In this document: piece after piece, positions 1 through 6,779 of the stretch
Numbering within the stretch: position 1 is the stretch's first letter
Layout: each line of letters opens with the position of its first letter
DNA from: Ruminococcus flavefaciens
GTDB lineage: Bacteria > Bacillota > Clostridia > Oscillospirales > Ruminococcaceae
Reading direction: 5' to 3'
Length of the DNA: 30,121 nt
Assembly: GCA_002309635.1 (NCBI GenBank)
Contig: DBXO01000048.1
Span: 28,094 to 58,214, forward strand
Notes under the pieces: model-generated
What the model saw: only the letters and a program-made list of their open reading frames with translations
Told to the model about the DNA's origin: nothing
Databases searched by the model: none
Made by a program: the position numbers and the translations under genes

Positions 1-1536
1 CCTGCCGCAAAGCTCTTCGGAGCTGTCTTCAAGATACCGCTCACCAATATGCTCGGCGGTATAGGTATGAGCTATTTCAGCTGTGCCTACAGCATTTTTA
101 TGCCCGTGTATGCCCTTACGGTAACGGGAGTGAGCTCTGCTGTGGCGAGACTGACTGCTCAGAGTGCAGCCCTTGGCATGTATGCCAACGCTGAAAGGGT
201 GCGCCGAAAAGCGATACTGCTCTTCTCGTGTGCGGGAGGGCTGGGGAGCCTTCTCATACTTCTGCTTTCCAAGCCCTTCAGCCTGTATTTTATCGGCAGC
301 ACAGAAGCCGCAGCGGCTGTGGCTATGATAGCTCCAGCTGTTTTTTTCGGCTGTATCACAGCGGTTGAGCGGGGTTACTACGAGGGCATGAGCAATATGT
401 ACCCCACAGCCTTTTCACAGGCGGCAGAGGGCATAGTCAAGGCAGTCGCGGGACTTATGCTGTGCAGCTTCGTGACCTCACGTCCCGGTACAGTTGCGAA
501 GCTCTTTCCTGGTGTTGAGGATATACGCAGTGCCGCAGCCGCCGCAGGCATACTCGGCGTGACTCTTTCGACTTTAGGAGCGGCTTTGTTTTTTGCAGTC
601 ATGAGACTATTTGTCCGTCCTCCCAAGGGCGGTGAGGCTCATCTTATGAGCAGCGGCAGCATATACAGGGAGCTCCTTGCCACAGCTCTTCCTGTGGGAG
701 CCGGAGCCCTTGTGACAAATCTCACGGCACTTGTGGATATGTGGACGCTGATAGGCTGTGTATCGCATTTCGGTTGCGGCATCAAGGCTCCTGCGGGAGT
801 ATCTGCGGCTGAGCTGCCTCAGTTCGTATACGGCTCATTTGCAGGCATAGCCCTTACGGTATTCAGCCTTGTGCCGTCGGTGACGAATATGCTTGGAAAG
901 GGAGCTCTCACCTGCATAGCAGCCGCCCGTGAGAGCGGAGATAGGTCAGCTCTTGAAAGCGGAACTGCGCAGGCTCTGCTGACCTCTGCGGTGATATCGC
1001 TGCCTGCGGCAGCGGGGGTATTTGTTCTTGCTCCTGAGATACTGGACTTTCTCTACCCGAGACAGCCGGACGAAGCGGCTCTTTGCGTCATGCCGCTGAG
1101 GTACCTCATGGCAGGGATGGTCTGCCTTTGTGTGTCCTATCCGCTGTTCAGCATGTTACAGGCAGCCGGCAAGCCTGCTGCTCCGCTGAAAATAATGCTT
1201 GCAGGCACAGGACTCAAATTACTGGGAAATATCGCCCTTATCCCTTTCATGGGACTGGATGGGGCTGCTCTTTCAACAACCCTGTGCTATGTGGTGATAC
1301 TTGTTCTATCGTTGCGTGTGTATTTTAAAGAAATGGAAATAAAAATACATATTATACGTTTTGTAAACGTAGCCTATTCAGGGCTCATGTGCGGGGGTAC
1401 AGCCTACCTTGCTGCCTGTGCCGCAAAGTGGAAAAATATGCCAAATATGGCTGTAATAGGCGTATCTGCGGTGGTGGGCGGAGCCGTTTACATAGCCCTG
1501 CTGAGGGTGCTTTCAGTGGTGAAAAGGGTCGGATAG
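1..1536 (+). CDS. SpoVB/MATE-type polysaccharide/lipid flippase, 5' truncated
   Basis: The reading frame is open from base 1, and the residues before the first ATG at 49 (AKLFGAVFKIPLTNMLG) already match the family start. The gene therefore begins upstream of the window. The visible 511 residues are highly hydrophobic with about 12 membrane-spanning stretches. The opening motif (IPLTN, then GIGMSY and a VYALTVTG segment) is typical of the SpoVB / Wzx / MurJ branch of the MVF superfamily. These proteins flip lipid-linked sugars or peptidoglycan precursors across the cytoplasmic membrane. In Bacillus SpoVB is tied to spore cortex formation, but in Ruminococcus the substrate cannot be told from sequence. 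It ends at TAG 1534-1536 with no clear terminator after it. Family call firm; substrate unknown. Confidence 0.82.
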   Translation, partial: PAAKLFGAVFKIPLTNMLGGIGMSYFSCAYSIFMPVYALTVTGVSSAVARLTAQSAALGMYANAERVRRKAILLFSCAGGLGSLLILLLSKPFSLYFIGSTEAAAAVAMIAPAVFFGCITAVERGYYEGMSNMYPTAFSQAAEGIVKAVAGLMLCSFVTSRPGTVAKLFPGVEDIRSAAAAAGILGVTLSTLGAALFFAVMRLFVRPPKGGEAHLMSSGSIYRELLATALPVGAGALVTNLTALVDMWTLIGCVSHFGCGIKAPAGVSAAELPQFVYGSFAGIALTVFSLVPSVTNMLGKGALTCIAAARESGDRSALESGTAQALLTSAVISLPAAAGVFVLAPEILDFLYPRQPDEAALCVMPLRYLMAGMVCLCVSYPLFSMLQAAGKPAAPLKIMLAGTGLKLLGNIALIPFMGLDGAALSTTLCYVVILVLSLRVYFKEMEIKIHIIRFVNVAYSGLMCGGTAYLAACAAKWKNMPNMAVIGVSAVVGGAVYIALLRVLSVVKRVG

Positions 1537-1649
1537 CAATATGATGAACGGAATTTTGTGGAAATACAGAAAAGGTGCTTGGCTTTATGTGAAAATCCAC
1601 AAAAATACTGCTGGTGATTGTAATTTACTACGAAAAACAAGGCTCTGTA

Positions 1650-1678
1650 TTGCAATAATATATAGATTATGCTATAAT
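1650..1678 (+). promoter_or_regulatory. Sigma-A promoter of the cohesin-like/dockerin gene
   Basis: TTGCAA (1650-1655), 17-base spacer, TATAAT (1673-1678). It lies 46 bases before the start codon at 1725. A purine-rich ribosome binding site (GGGAGGGAG) sits just ahead of that start. Confidence 0.75.
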
Positions 1679-1724
1679 ATAAACATAAAGGAAGTTCCCC
1701 TACAGGAACAAGGGAGGGAGAAAA

Positions 1725-2660
1725 ATGAAAGGCAGAATTACAAGATTTATAACATTCTGTATAGCAATTGCGATGATAATGGCACCGTCCGTATCAAGGG
1801 TCTATGCAGGACGCGCAGGAGGAGATACCTATCCTGTCGGCAGTGATGTTTACGTTGAAAGAGCGGAGGTAAAGCCTTCATTGTCTCTCAGCCGCCTGGA
1901 GGTACCTATTGATAAGATAGGCGAAGATCAGGTAGTGGAAATGACAATAGAGGGCGCGGCTGAAAAATATGCACCAACAGGTCTGCATATAAAGTTTGAC
2001 GACAGACTTGAGCTTCTGATGGACGACGGCGACTATGCGGAAAAGGGCCCCGCTCTCAAGAGACTGAGCGGCACGCAGTATCCCGATTTCTGCGACGATG
2101 AAGGTGTTCTTCACGGCATGTTCCTCACCACATCCGCCAAGGAGAACTACGGCAGAGACGGCGTTATGTGGAGATTCCGCGTGAAACTGCCCGAGGATGC
2201 AAAGGTCGGCGACGAGTACCCTGTAGAGCTGCTTTTCAAGAGAAATGTTACTATCAATACACAGGACGTATTTACAAACTGTCTCGATGATAAATCTGGC
2301 AAACTCATGGAGGCTTGGCTGTTCACGAGAGGCGTAGAGCAGGGATATATCAGGGTCATTGACAAGGTGGAAGAAGCTGAAGAAACAGAAGAAGTGGAAG
2401 AAGTAGTAGAGAAAAAAGCACCAAAGGGCGATCTCAACGGTGACGGAGTAGTCGACGCAGTTGACGCATCACGCCTGCTTTCAAATTATGCAACATATTC
2501 CACAGGTATCGCAGTTCCTACTGAGGAAGATATTTACGTCAGCGATGTGAACGGCGACGGAATGATAGACGCTATCGACGCTTCAAACGTGCTCGCGTAC
2601 TATGCCTTTGTTTCGTCAGGCGGAACGCTTACCTTTGAGGAGTTCCTTACAAAAAAATAA
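1725..2660 (+). CDS. Secreted cohesin-like plus dockerin protein, candidate ScaC-type adaptor scaffoldin
   Basis: 311 residues. A signal peptide covers about 1-28 (KGR, hydrophobic core, VYA cleavage). Residues ~50-213 form a beta-rich module with YAPTGLHIKFDDRL, a DGVMWRFRVKLP strand, GDEYPVELLF, and a DVFTN...GKLMEAWLFTRG ending in GYIRV. I read this as a ruminococcal cohesin. An acidic linker (214-233, Glu-rich) follows. The C-terminal dockerin (234-311) has two EF-like calcium loops, DLNGDGVVDAVDAS and DVNGDGMIDAIDAS, each followed by a helix ending in YA. Signal peptide, one cohesin and one dockerin is the architecture of R. flavefaciens ScaC, an adaptor that docks on a scaffoldin and changes which enzymes can bind. 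The dockerin is certain. The cohesin assignment is by pattern and less sure; the module could instead be an unclassified dockerin-borne domain. Own promoter and own terminator. Confidence 0.72.
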   Translation: MKGRITRFITFCIAIAMIMAPSVSRVYAGRAGGDTYPVGSDVYVERAEVKPSLSLSRLEVPIDKIGEDQVVEMTIEGAAEKYAPTGLHIKFDDRLELLMDDGDYAEKGPALKRLSGTQYPDFCDDEGVLHGMFLTTSAKENYGRDGVMWRFRVKLPEDAKVGDEYPVELLFKRNVTINTQDVFTNCLDDKSGKLMEAWLFTRGVEQGYIRVIDKVEEAEETEEVEEVVEKKAPKGDLNGDGVVDAVDASRLLSNYATYSTGIAVPTEEDIYVSDVNGDGMIDAIDASNVLAYYAFVSSGGTLTFEEFLTKK

Positions 2661-2684
2661 CAGCTGCTGTGACAAGCCATAGAT

Positions 2685-2719
2685 AAAAAATGAAGTCCGC
2701 ATATGCGGACTTCATTTTT
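2685..2719. terminator. Bidirectional terminator between convergent genes
   Basis: A perfect 17+17 inverted repeat (arms 2686-2702 and 2703-2719) has A-rich and T-rich outer ends, so it can end transcription on either strand. It serves the dockerin gene (+) and the lipoprotein gene (-), whose stop codon is 3 bases away. Confidence 0.9.
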
Positions 2720-2721
2720 GT

Positions 2722-3345
2722 TTATTTAAGCACATCGGAATCAAGTTCCTTAAGGTCATCTGCGGTTATGGCGAATTTGATGACAGTACCCTTATCCTTT
2801 GGATTGCTGCCTGTAGGATAGAAGCATACGGTGAACTCGTCAACGTCGTCATTGAGGATAAATCCGCCTACGATACCGCTGAACTGTCCGTTTGACGGAA
2901 TATCAAACGGATCGCGGAAGAATTTGTCTTTTTTGAAGCTGCTTTCCGCATATAGCTGACTGCGGACGTCGGAATATACCTCTTTATTGTCGGGGAGCTT
3001 TATGAAAAAGTTGTTCAGCGTGCTGAGGGTATACTCAGTACTTGTGCTGTTTCTCAGATCGATATCGAAGTATATGAACCTTTCTTTTGCCTCCTTGTCA
3101 GTATGAACGACTACTGACTTGAGAGTAAAATCAGTAGAGTTAGCGGAGATCTCCTTGCCGATCTCGCCTTTCAGCTCTGTGGAATCCTTTGGAGCTACAG
3201 GCTCGTTGCTGTCTGTGGGCAGAAAATCCTCGGAAGAGCTGCTGTCCTTTTTATCCTTTTTGGAATTATTGTTCATACAGCTGACCGAAACAGCAGCCGT
3301 GATTGAAGCAGCCATTAAAAGAGCTGCCAGTCTATTTCTGTTCAT
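2722..3345 (-). CDS. Small secreted lipoprotein, DUF4352/DUF5067-like
   Basis: 207 residues. The N-terminus is a lipoprotein signal (MNRNRLAALLMAA...) with lipobox SVSC and acylated Cys23. A Lys/Ser-rich unstructured linker (about 24-60) follows, then a beta-rich domain (~62-200) with FTLKSVVVHTDKEAKERFIYF and FIKLPDNKEVYSD. That pattern of an extracytoplasmic immunoglobulin-like fold resembles the DUF4352/DUF5067 families, whose function is not established. It should be anchored on the outer face of the membrane. The start at 3345 is supported by an AACGGAGGG ribosome site 7-8 bases upstream. Monocistronic, with its own consensus promoter. Domain family tentative. Confidence 0.75.
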   Translation of the reverse strand: MNRNRLAALLMAASITAAVSVSCMNNNSKKDKKDSSSSEDFLPTDSNEPVAPKDSTELKGEIGKEISANSTDFTLKSVVVHTDKEAKERFIYFDIDLRNSTSTEYTLSTLNNFFIKLPDNKEVYSDVRSQLYAESSFKKDKFFRDPFDIPSNGQFSGIVGGFILNDDVDEFTVCFYPTGSNPKDKGTVIKFAITADDLKELDSDVLK

Positions 3346-3407
3346 CGTTTTTCCCTCCGTTATATTCAGAAACCGCAGAGCGGTAAATATTTAAATTTAG
3401 CACATAT

Positions 3408-3437
3408 AGTATATCACACCTGTGCATGAAATGTCAA
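3408..3437 (-). promoter_or_regulatory. Sigma-A promoter of the small lipoprotein gene
   Basis: On the minus strand TTGACA (3437-3432), 18-base spacer, TATACT (3413-3408). The start codon is at 3345. Confidence 0.75.
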
Positions 3438-3488
3438 GGAGAAAAAGAATGCGAAGCACATGGGTAATAAAAAAATCCTTTCCCCCTC

Positions 3489-3518
3489 TTGCAATTCATA
3501 CTAAACCTATGGTATAAT
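3489..3518 (+). promoter_or_regulatory. Promoter of the Rrf2 regulator gene
   Basis: TTGCAA (3489-3494), 18-base spacer, TATAAT (3513-3518). The spacer holds the candidate Rrf2 operator at 3497-3510, so the protein could repress its own gene. Confidence 0.7.
3497..3510 (+). promoter_or_regulatory. Candidate Rrf2 operator, autoregulatory
   Basis: CATACTAAACCTAT, continued by GGTAT to 3515, giving an imperfect dyad (ATAC...GTAT). The same motif, CATACCAAACATAT, occurs at the transcription start of cysK on the opposite strand (5137-5124). Rrf2 proteins commonly bind dyads starting ATA and ending TAT. The match is seen directly; the binding is inferred. Confidence 0.45.
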
Positions 3519-3557
3519 AAGTTTATATCATCGGCAGAAAGGAAGTGTCACACATCA

Positions 3558-3992
3558 ATGAAAATATCAACTAAAGGAAGATATGCGTTAAGAATGCTTT
3601 ACGATCTTGCACTTCATCACGAAGACGGATACGTATCATTAAAGGATATAGCTGACAGACAGGGAATATCGAAGAAGTACCTCGAACAGATAGTACCGCT
3701 GCTTAACAAGACGGGGCTTCTCAGGACCAACCGCGGCAACAAGGGCGGATACATGCTTGCCGGAAAGGCTGACGAGATCTCGGTAGGCGATATCCTGAGG
3801 GCTACCGAAGGAAGTCTTGCGCCCGTAGCCTGTCTTGACTTTGAGCCCAACGAGTGCCCGAGAGTGAGCGAGTGCTCAACTCTTTACGTGTGGGAAGGTC
3901 TGTACAAGGCTGTCAACGATTACCTTGACGGCATATCCCTGCAGGATATAATCGAACACGGAACAAGTATGGCAGGAGACTACTGCATATGA
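3558..3992 (+). CDS. Rrf2-family transcriptional regulator (IscR/CymR-like)
   Basis: 144 residues from MKISTKGRYALR, the standard Rrf2 N-terminus. The frame is open further upstream, but those codons run across the promoter, so ATG 3558 is chosen; a GGAAG sits 12 bases before it. Winged helix-turn-helix at ~12-66, including ISKKYLEQIVPLL and the wing RGNKGGY. Cys92, Cys100 and Cys106 form a C-X7-C-X5-C cluster like the Fe-S ligands of IscR, so the protein may sense Fe-S status. B. subtilis CymR, the cysteine regulator, lacks such a triad. It faces cysK convergently and both genes carry the same candidate operator, which points to control of cysteine synthesis, itself the sulfur source for Fe-S clusters. 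Which signal it reads cannot be decided from sequence. Confidence 0.88.
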   Translation: MKISTKGRYALRMLYDLALHHEDGYVSLKDIADRQGISKKYLEQIVPLLNKTGLLRTNRGNKGGYMLAGKADEISVGDILRATEGSLAPVACLDFEPNECPRVSECSTLYVWEGLYKAVNDYLDGISLQDIIEHGTSMAGDYCI

Positions 3993-3993
3993 T

Positions 3994-4030
3994 AAAAAGG
4001 AGTGATAAATCTTATTTATCACTCCTTTTT
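3994..4030. terminator. Bidirectional terminator between rrf2 and cysK
   Basis: 17-bp stem with a 3-base loop (arms 3994-4010 and 4014-4030, loop CTT). A-rich and T-rich outer ends allow function on both strands for the convergent pair. Confidence 0.9.
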
Positions 4031-4073
4031 ACTTTAGCTGTTAAGATAGGCTGAATGCTTCTGCAAAGCAGAA

Positions 4074-5000
4074 TTATTCAAACATAGGTGTCGAGAGGTA
4101 ACGCTCTCCTGTATCGGGAAGCAGGGCAACTATAGTCTTGCCCTTGTTCTCGGGGCGCTTTGCAAGCTGTATAGCAGCCCATACTGCCGCACCAGATGAT
4201 ATACCCACAAGCACGCCCTCGTTTCTTACGACAGCCTTTCCTGTTTCAAAAGCGTCCTCGTTGGAAACTGTGATTATCTCGTCATATATCTTGGTATTGA
4301 GTGTTTCGGGAACAAAGCCTGCACCGATACCCTGTATCTTATGAGGACCAGCCTTGCCCTCGGAGAGAACGGGAGAGTTCTTGGGTTCAACGGCAACTAC
4401 TTTTACATCCGGGTTCTTTGACTTGAGGTAAGCTCCCACACCGCTGACAGTACCGCCTGTACCTACGCCTGCAACGAAGATATCCACCTTTCCGTTGGTA
4501 TCTTCCCATATCTCAACGCCTGTGGTCTTTTCATGGATAGCAGGGTTGGCGGGATTAGTGAACTGTGAGGGGATAAAGCTGCCCTTTATCTCCTGAGCGA
4601 GCTCCTCGGCCTTGGCAATAGCGCCTTTCATTCCCTTTGTTCCGTCTGTGAGAACGAGCTCTGCACCGTATGCCTTCATTAGGTTGCGGCGCTCGATGCT
4701 CATGGTCTCGGGCATAGTGATTATAAGGCGGTAGCCTCTTGCGGCTGCGACAGCAGCGAGACCTATGCCTGTATTTCCGCTTGTAGGCTCGATGATAACG
4801 CTGCCCTCCTTGAGAATGCCCTTGGCCTCAGCGTCGTCTATCATAGCCTTTGCAACCCTGTCCTTGACGCTGCCTGCGGGATTGAAGTATTCCAGCTTTG
4901 CAAGAACAGTTGCATTGAGGTCGCTGAGCTTTTCTGTATTTGTGAGCTCAAGGAGCGGAGTTCCGCCGATGAGGTCTGTGATCTTCTTATAAATAGCCAT
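4074..5000 (-). CDS. cysK: Cysteine synthase A (O-acetylserine sulfhydrylase)
   Basis: 308 residues, the normal length for CysK. It makes L-cysteine from O-acetylserine and sulfide using pyridoxal phosphate, in the cytoplasm. Lys46 in PAGSVKDRVA is the PLP lysine. TSGNTGIGLA (~73-82) is the substrate loop, and GTGGTVSGVG (~177) binds the PLP phosphate. The C-terminal LLPDTGERYLSTPMF is typical. The start at 5000 has AAAGGAG about 9 bases upstream. Transcription should begin near 5136 from a perfect consensus promoter, giving a leader of about 135 bases that carries a short ORF (5092-5063) and a candidate Rrf2 site. No serine acetyltransferase gene is next to it. Confidence 0.97.
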   Translation of the reverse strand: MAIYKKITDLIGGTPLLELTNTEKLSDLNATVLAKLEYFNPAGSVKDRVAKAMIDDAEAKGILKEGSVIIEPTSGNTGIGLAAVAAARGYRLIITMPETMSIERRNLMKAYGAELVLTDGTKGMKGAIAKAEELAQEIKGSFIPSQFTNPANPAIHEKTTGVEIWEDTNGKVDIFVAGVGTGGTVSGVGAYLKSKNPDVKVVAVEPKNSPVLSEGKAGPHKIQGIGAGFVPETLNTKIYDEIITVSNEDAFETGKAVVRNEGVLVGISSGAAVWAAIQLAKRPENKGKTIVALLPDTGERYLSTPMFE

Positions 5001-5062
5001 AATAATAACTCCTTTGTCATTTTTATTTTATTCTTTCGGGTCTATAGTATACGCATTAAGCG

Positions 5063-5092
5063 TCAACATCGTAAAAAAATATAAAGGGCCAT
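5063..5092 (-). CDS. Candidate 9-residue leader peptide upstream of cysK, ending Cys-stop
   Basis: Inside the cysK leader a strong ribosome site CGGAGG (5104-5099) precedes ATG by 6 bases. The ORF reads MALYIFLRC and stops at TGA 5065-5063. The last sense codon is Cys (TGT), in front of the cysteine synthase gene. A leader peptide whose translation reports charged Cys-tRNA is a reasonable guess. However, there is only one Cys codon, and I find no U-tract terminator between it and cysK. The ORF and its ribosome site are seen; the role is inference. Confidence 0.4.
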   Translation of the reverse strand: MALYIFLRC

Positions 5093-5123
5093 AATGTACC
5101 TCCGAGCAATGTTTATATCGCCT

Positions 5124-5137
5124 ATATGTTTGGTATG
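5124..5137 (-). promoter_or_regulatory. Candidate Rrf2 operator at the cysK transcription start
   Basis: Minus strand CATACCAAACATAT, 5 bases downstream of the -10 box. It matches the spacer motif in the rrf2 promoter (consensus CATACYAAACNTAT). A repressor here would block initiation. Confidence 0.45.
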
Positions 5138-5142
5138 ATTAT

Positions 5143-5171
5143 ATTATATCAGGTGAATTTACATTTGTCAA
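5143..5171 (-). promoter_or_regulatory. Perfect consensus promoter of cysK
   Basis: Minus strand TTGACA (5171-5166), 17-base spacer, TATAAT (5148-5143). A full consensus promoter normally needs a repressor or attenuator to be regulated. Confidence 0.85.
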
Positions 5172-5201
5172 GCTTTTTTGAAATTAATTTTGCTTCAAAA
5201 C

Positions 5202-5230
5202 AAAAATATGCCTGCAAAAGCAGACATATT
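5202..5230 (-). terminator. Terminator of the dagK-like/holB/ricT/queH operon
   Basis: 11-bp stem (5220-5230 with 5205-5215, one G-U pair) and an AAAA loop on the plus strand. It is followed by a T run on the minus strand, 10 bases after the queH stop codon. Confidence 0.82.
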
Positions 5231-5239
5231 CTATCATCT

Positions 5240-5893
5240 TTATTCTTTCGGAGCAGGGGATAAAGCCTCTTTACCGCCCGCTTTTGCTTTACTGTAAATG
5301 CAGCCGCAGTAATTCTGCCTGTATAGTTCATACTGCCTTGACAGCTCGATGGAATGCTTATAGCCGTCGTGTTTCTTGAAGTCCGAAAAGAGGTAGGGAA
5401 CACCGCACTCCTCCTGTATACGGCCTCCGCATTCGTTTATAAATGCGCAGTCCTTATGAGGGCTGATAGTAAGCGTAGTGGTGAACATATCACAGCCCAG
5501 CTCCTTAGCTTTTCCGCCTGCCTTTTTCAGGCGGAAACCGATACATCTCCGACATCGCTCACCCCGTTCGGGCAGGTCTTCGAGACCTCTTGCAAGCTCG
5601 TAAAACGGCTGCGGGTCGTACTCCTCCTCGATAACGGGGATATCGAGCTCCATTTCCCTTACAAGTCTTTTCAGTTCTGTGAGCCTGAACTCAAACTCCT
5701 CTGCAGGAGCGATATTCGGGTTGCAGAAATAAAGCACGATACGAAAGTACCTATCCAGTACGGTGAGTGTATGGCTGCTGCATGGAGCGCAGCATGCGTG
5801 AAGCAGGAGCTTTGGCCTTTCGCCGCTTTTTTCAAGCTCCCTTAGCTTATTGTCAAGCAGCAGACCGTAGTTCACTTTAGGTCTGTTCTCCAT
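5240..5893 (-). CDS. queH: Epoxyqueuosine reductase QueH
   Basis: 217 residues of the QueH (former DUF208) family. It reduces epoxyqueuosine to queuosine in the wobble position of Asp, Asn, His and Tyr tRNAs, and is the non-orthologous replacement of cobalamin-dependent QueG. Key cysteines are all present: HACCAPC with Cys34, Cys35 and Cys38, GERCRRC with Cys114 and Cys117, and NYCGC with Cys196 and Cys198. These bind the [4Fe-4S] cluster and the adjacent metal. Its start ATG overlaps the ricT stop (TAATG), so translation is coupled. It is the last gene of its operon. The C-terminus (KAKAGGKEALSPAPKE) is a short disordered tail. Confidence 0.93.
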   Translation of the reverse strand: MENRPKVNYGLLLDNKLRELEKSGERPKLLLHACCAPCSSHTLTVLDRYFRIVLYFCNPNIAPAEEFEFRLTELKRLVREMELDIPVIEEEYDPQPFYELARGLEDLPERGERCRRCIGFRLKKAGGKAKELGCDMFTTTLTISPHKDCAFINECGGRIQEECGVPYLFSDFKKHDGYKHSIELSRQYELYRQNYCGCIYSKAKAGGKEALSPAPKE

Positions 5894-6759
5894 TACTGGT
5901 CCTCAAGGTTCTTGAGCGCCTTGAGTTCCTCCTTGTTTATCCTTATCTCAGCGTCCTTGAGAAGCTTTACCTCGCTCCTGTCAAGAGTTACGGGCACCTC
6001 GGACTTGTCGGTCTTGACGCGGAGCTTGCCGGTGATGAGGTTTACGTCCTCAACCTTGCCCCTGTCGCCGTCGGGAGTAACGACTATAGCTCCCACCTTC
6101 GGGGTTATCTTAAGCAGAGCCTCGTAAGCGTTCTGCTCGTTTTTGAGGCAGCACATAAGTCTGCCGCATGTACCGGATATCTTTGTAGGATTGAGGGAAA
6201 GGCCCTGTTCCTTTGCCATTTTTATGGAAACGGGCTGGAAGTCGCCCATATAGCCCTTGCAGCAGAACTCACGTCCGCAGATGCCAAGTCCGCCCAGTAT
6301 CTTAGCCTCGTCACGTACTCCTATCTGACGCAGCTCTATCCTTGTCCTGAAAACAGCGGCAAGGTCTTTTACCAGCTCACGGAAGTCAACTCTGTTCTCG
6401 GCTGTGAAGTAAAAGAGCAGCTTGTTGTTGTCAAAGGTGCACTCAACGTCTACCAGCTTCATGCTGAGCTTGCGGAAGGCGATCTTCTCCTCGCATATCT
6501 TGAATGCATCCTTTTCGCGCTGCTTGTTCTTCTCAACGGTCTTCATATCGTTGGCGTCAGCCAGCCTTATGATAGGCTTGAGAGGGGCGGTTATCTGCTC
6601 GTCCTGTATCTGACGGTTGGCGATGACCACTTCGCCGCACTCTACGCCGCGTATGGTCTCAACGATAGCGTGGTCGCCCACGTTAGCCTTTATTTCTCCG
6701 GGGGAGAAGTAATATATTTTTCCTACGCTTTTGAAGCGTACTCCGACAATTTCTTTCAT
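5893..6759 (-). CDS. ricT: PSP1-domain protein RicT (YaaT)
   Basis: 288 residues. The PSP1 domain (roughly 60-210) carries the two diagnostic cysteine motifs: ICGREFCC (Cys161, 166, 167) and TCGRLMCC (Cys198, 203, 204). In B. subtilis RicT joins RicA and RicF in an Fe-S-containing complex that guides RNase Y cleavage of mRNAs and influences sporulation, competence and biofilm formation. In Firmicutes it typically follows holB, as here (20 bases from the holB stop). The C-terminus is a charged helix (~265-288). Start codon at 6759 preceded by AGGAGCTTC. RicA and RicF are not in this window. Confidence 0.94.
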   Translation of the reverse strand: MKEIVGVRFKSVGKIYYFSPGEIKANVGDHAIVETIRGVECGEVVIANRQIQDEQITAPLKPIIRLADANDMKTVEKNKQREKDAFKICEEKIAFRKLSMKLVDVECTFDNNKLLFYFTAENRVDFRELVKDLAAVFRTRIELRQIGVRDEAKILGGLGICGREFCCKGYMGDFQPVSIKMAKEQGLSLNPTKISGTCGRLMCCLKNEQNAYEALLKITPKVGAIVVTPDGDRGKVEDVNLITGKLRVKTDKSEVPVTLDRSEVKLLKDAEIRINKEELKALKNLEDQ

Positions 6760-6779
6760 AGAAGCTCCTATCCGAAAGT

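Noticed and set aside
1554..1604. 9-bp inverted repeat TTTTGTGGA / TCCACAAAA after the flippase gene
   Set aside because: The arms are 33 bases apart with no T run after the second; it does not look like a terminator or an operator.
3489..3557. Upstream in-frame start for the Rrf2 regulator
   Set aside because: The extra codons lie over the promoter -35/-10 region, and the family starts at MKISTKGRYALR.
5354..5845. 163-codon plus-strand frame opposite queH
   Set aside because: Antisense to the conserved cysteine motifs of QueH; not a gene.
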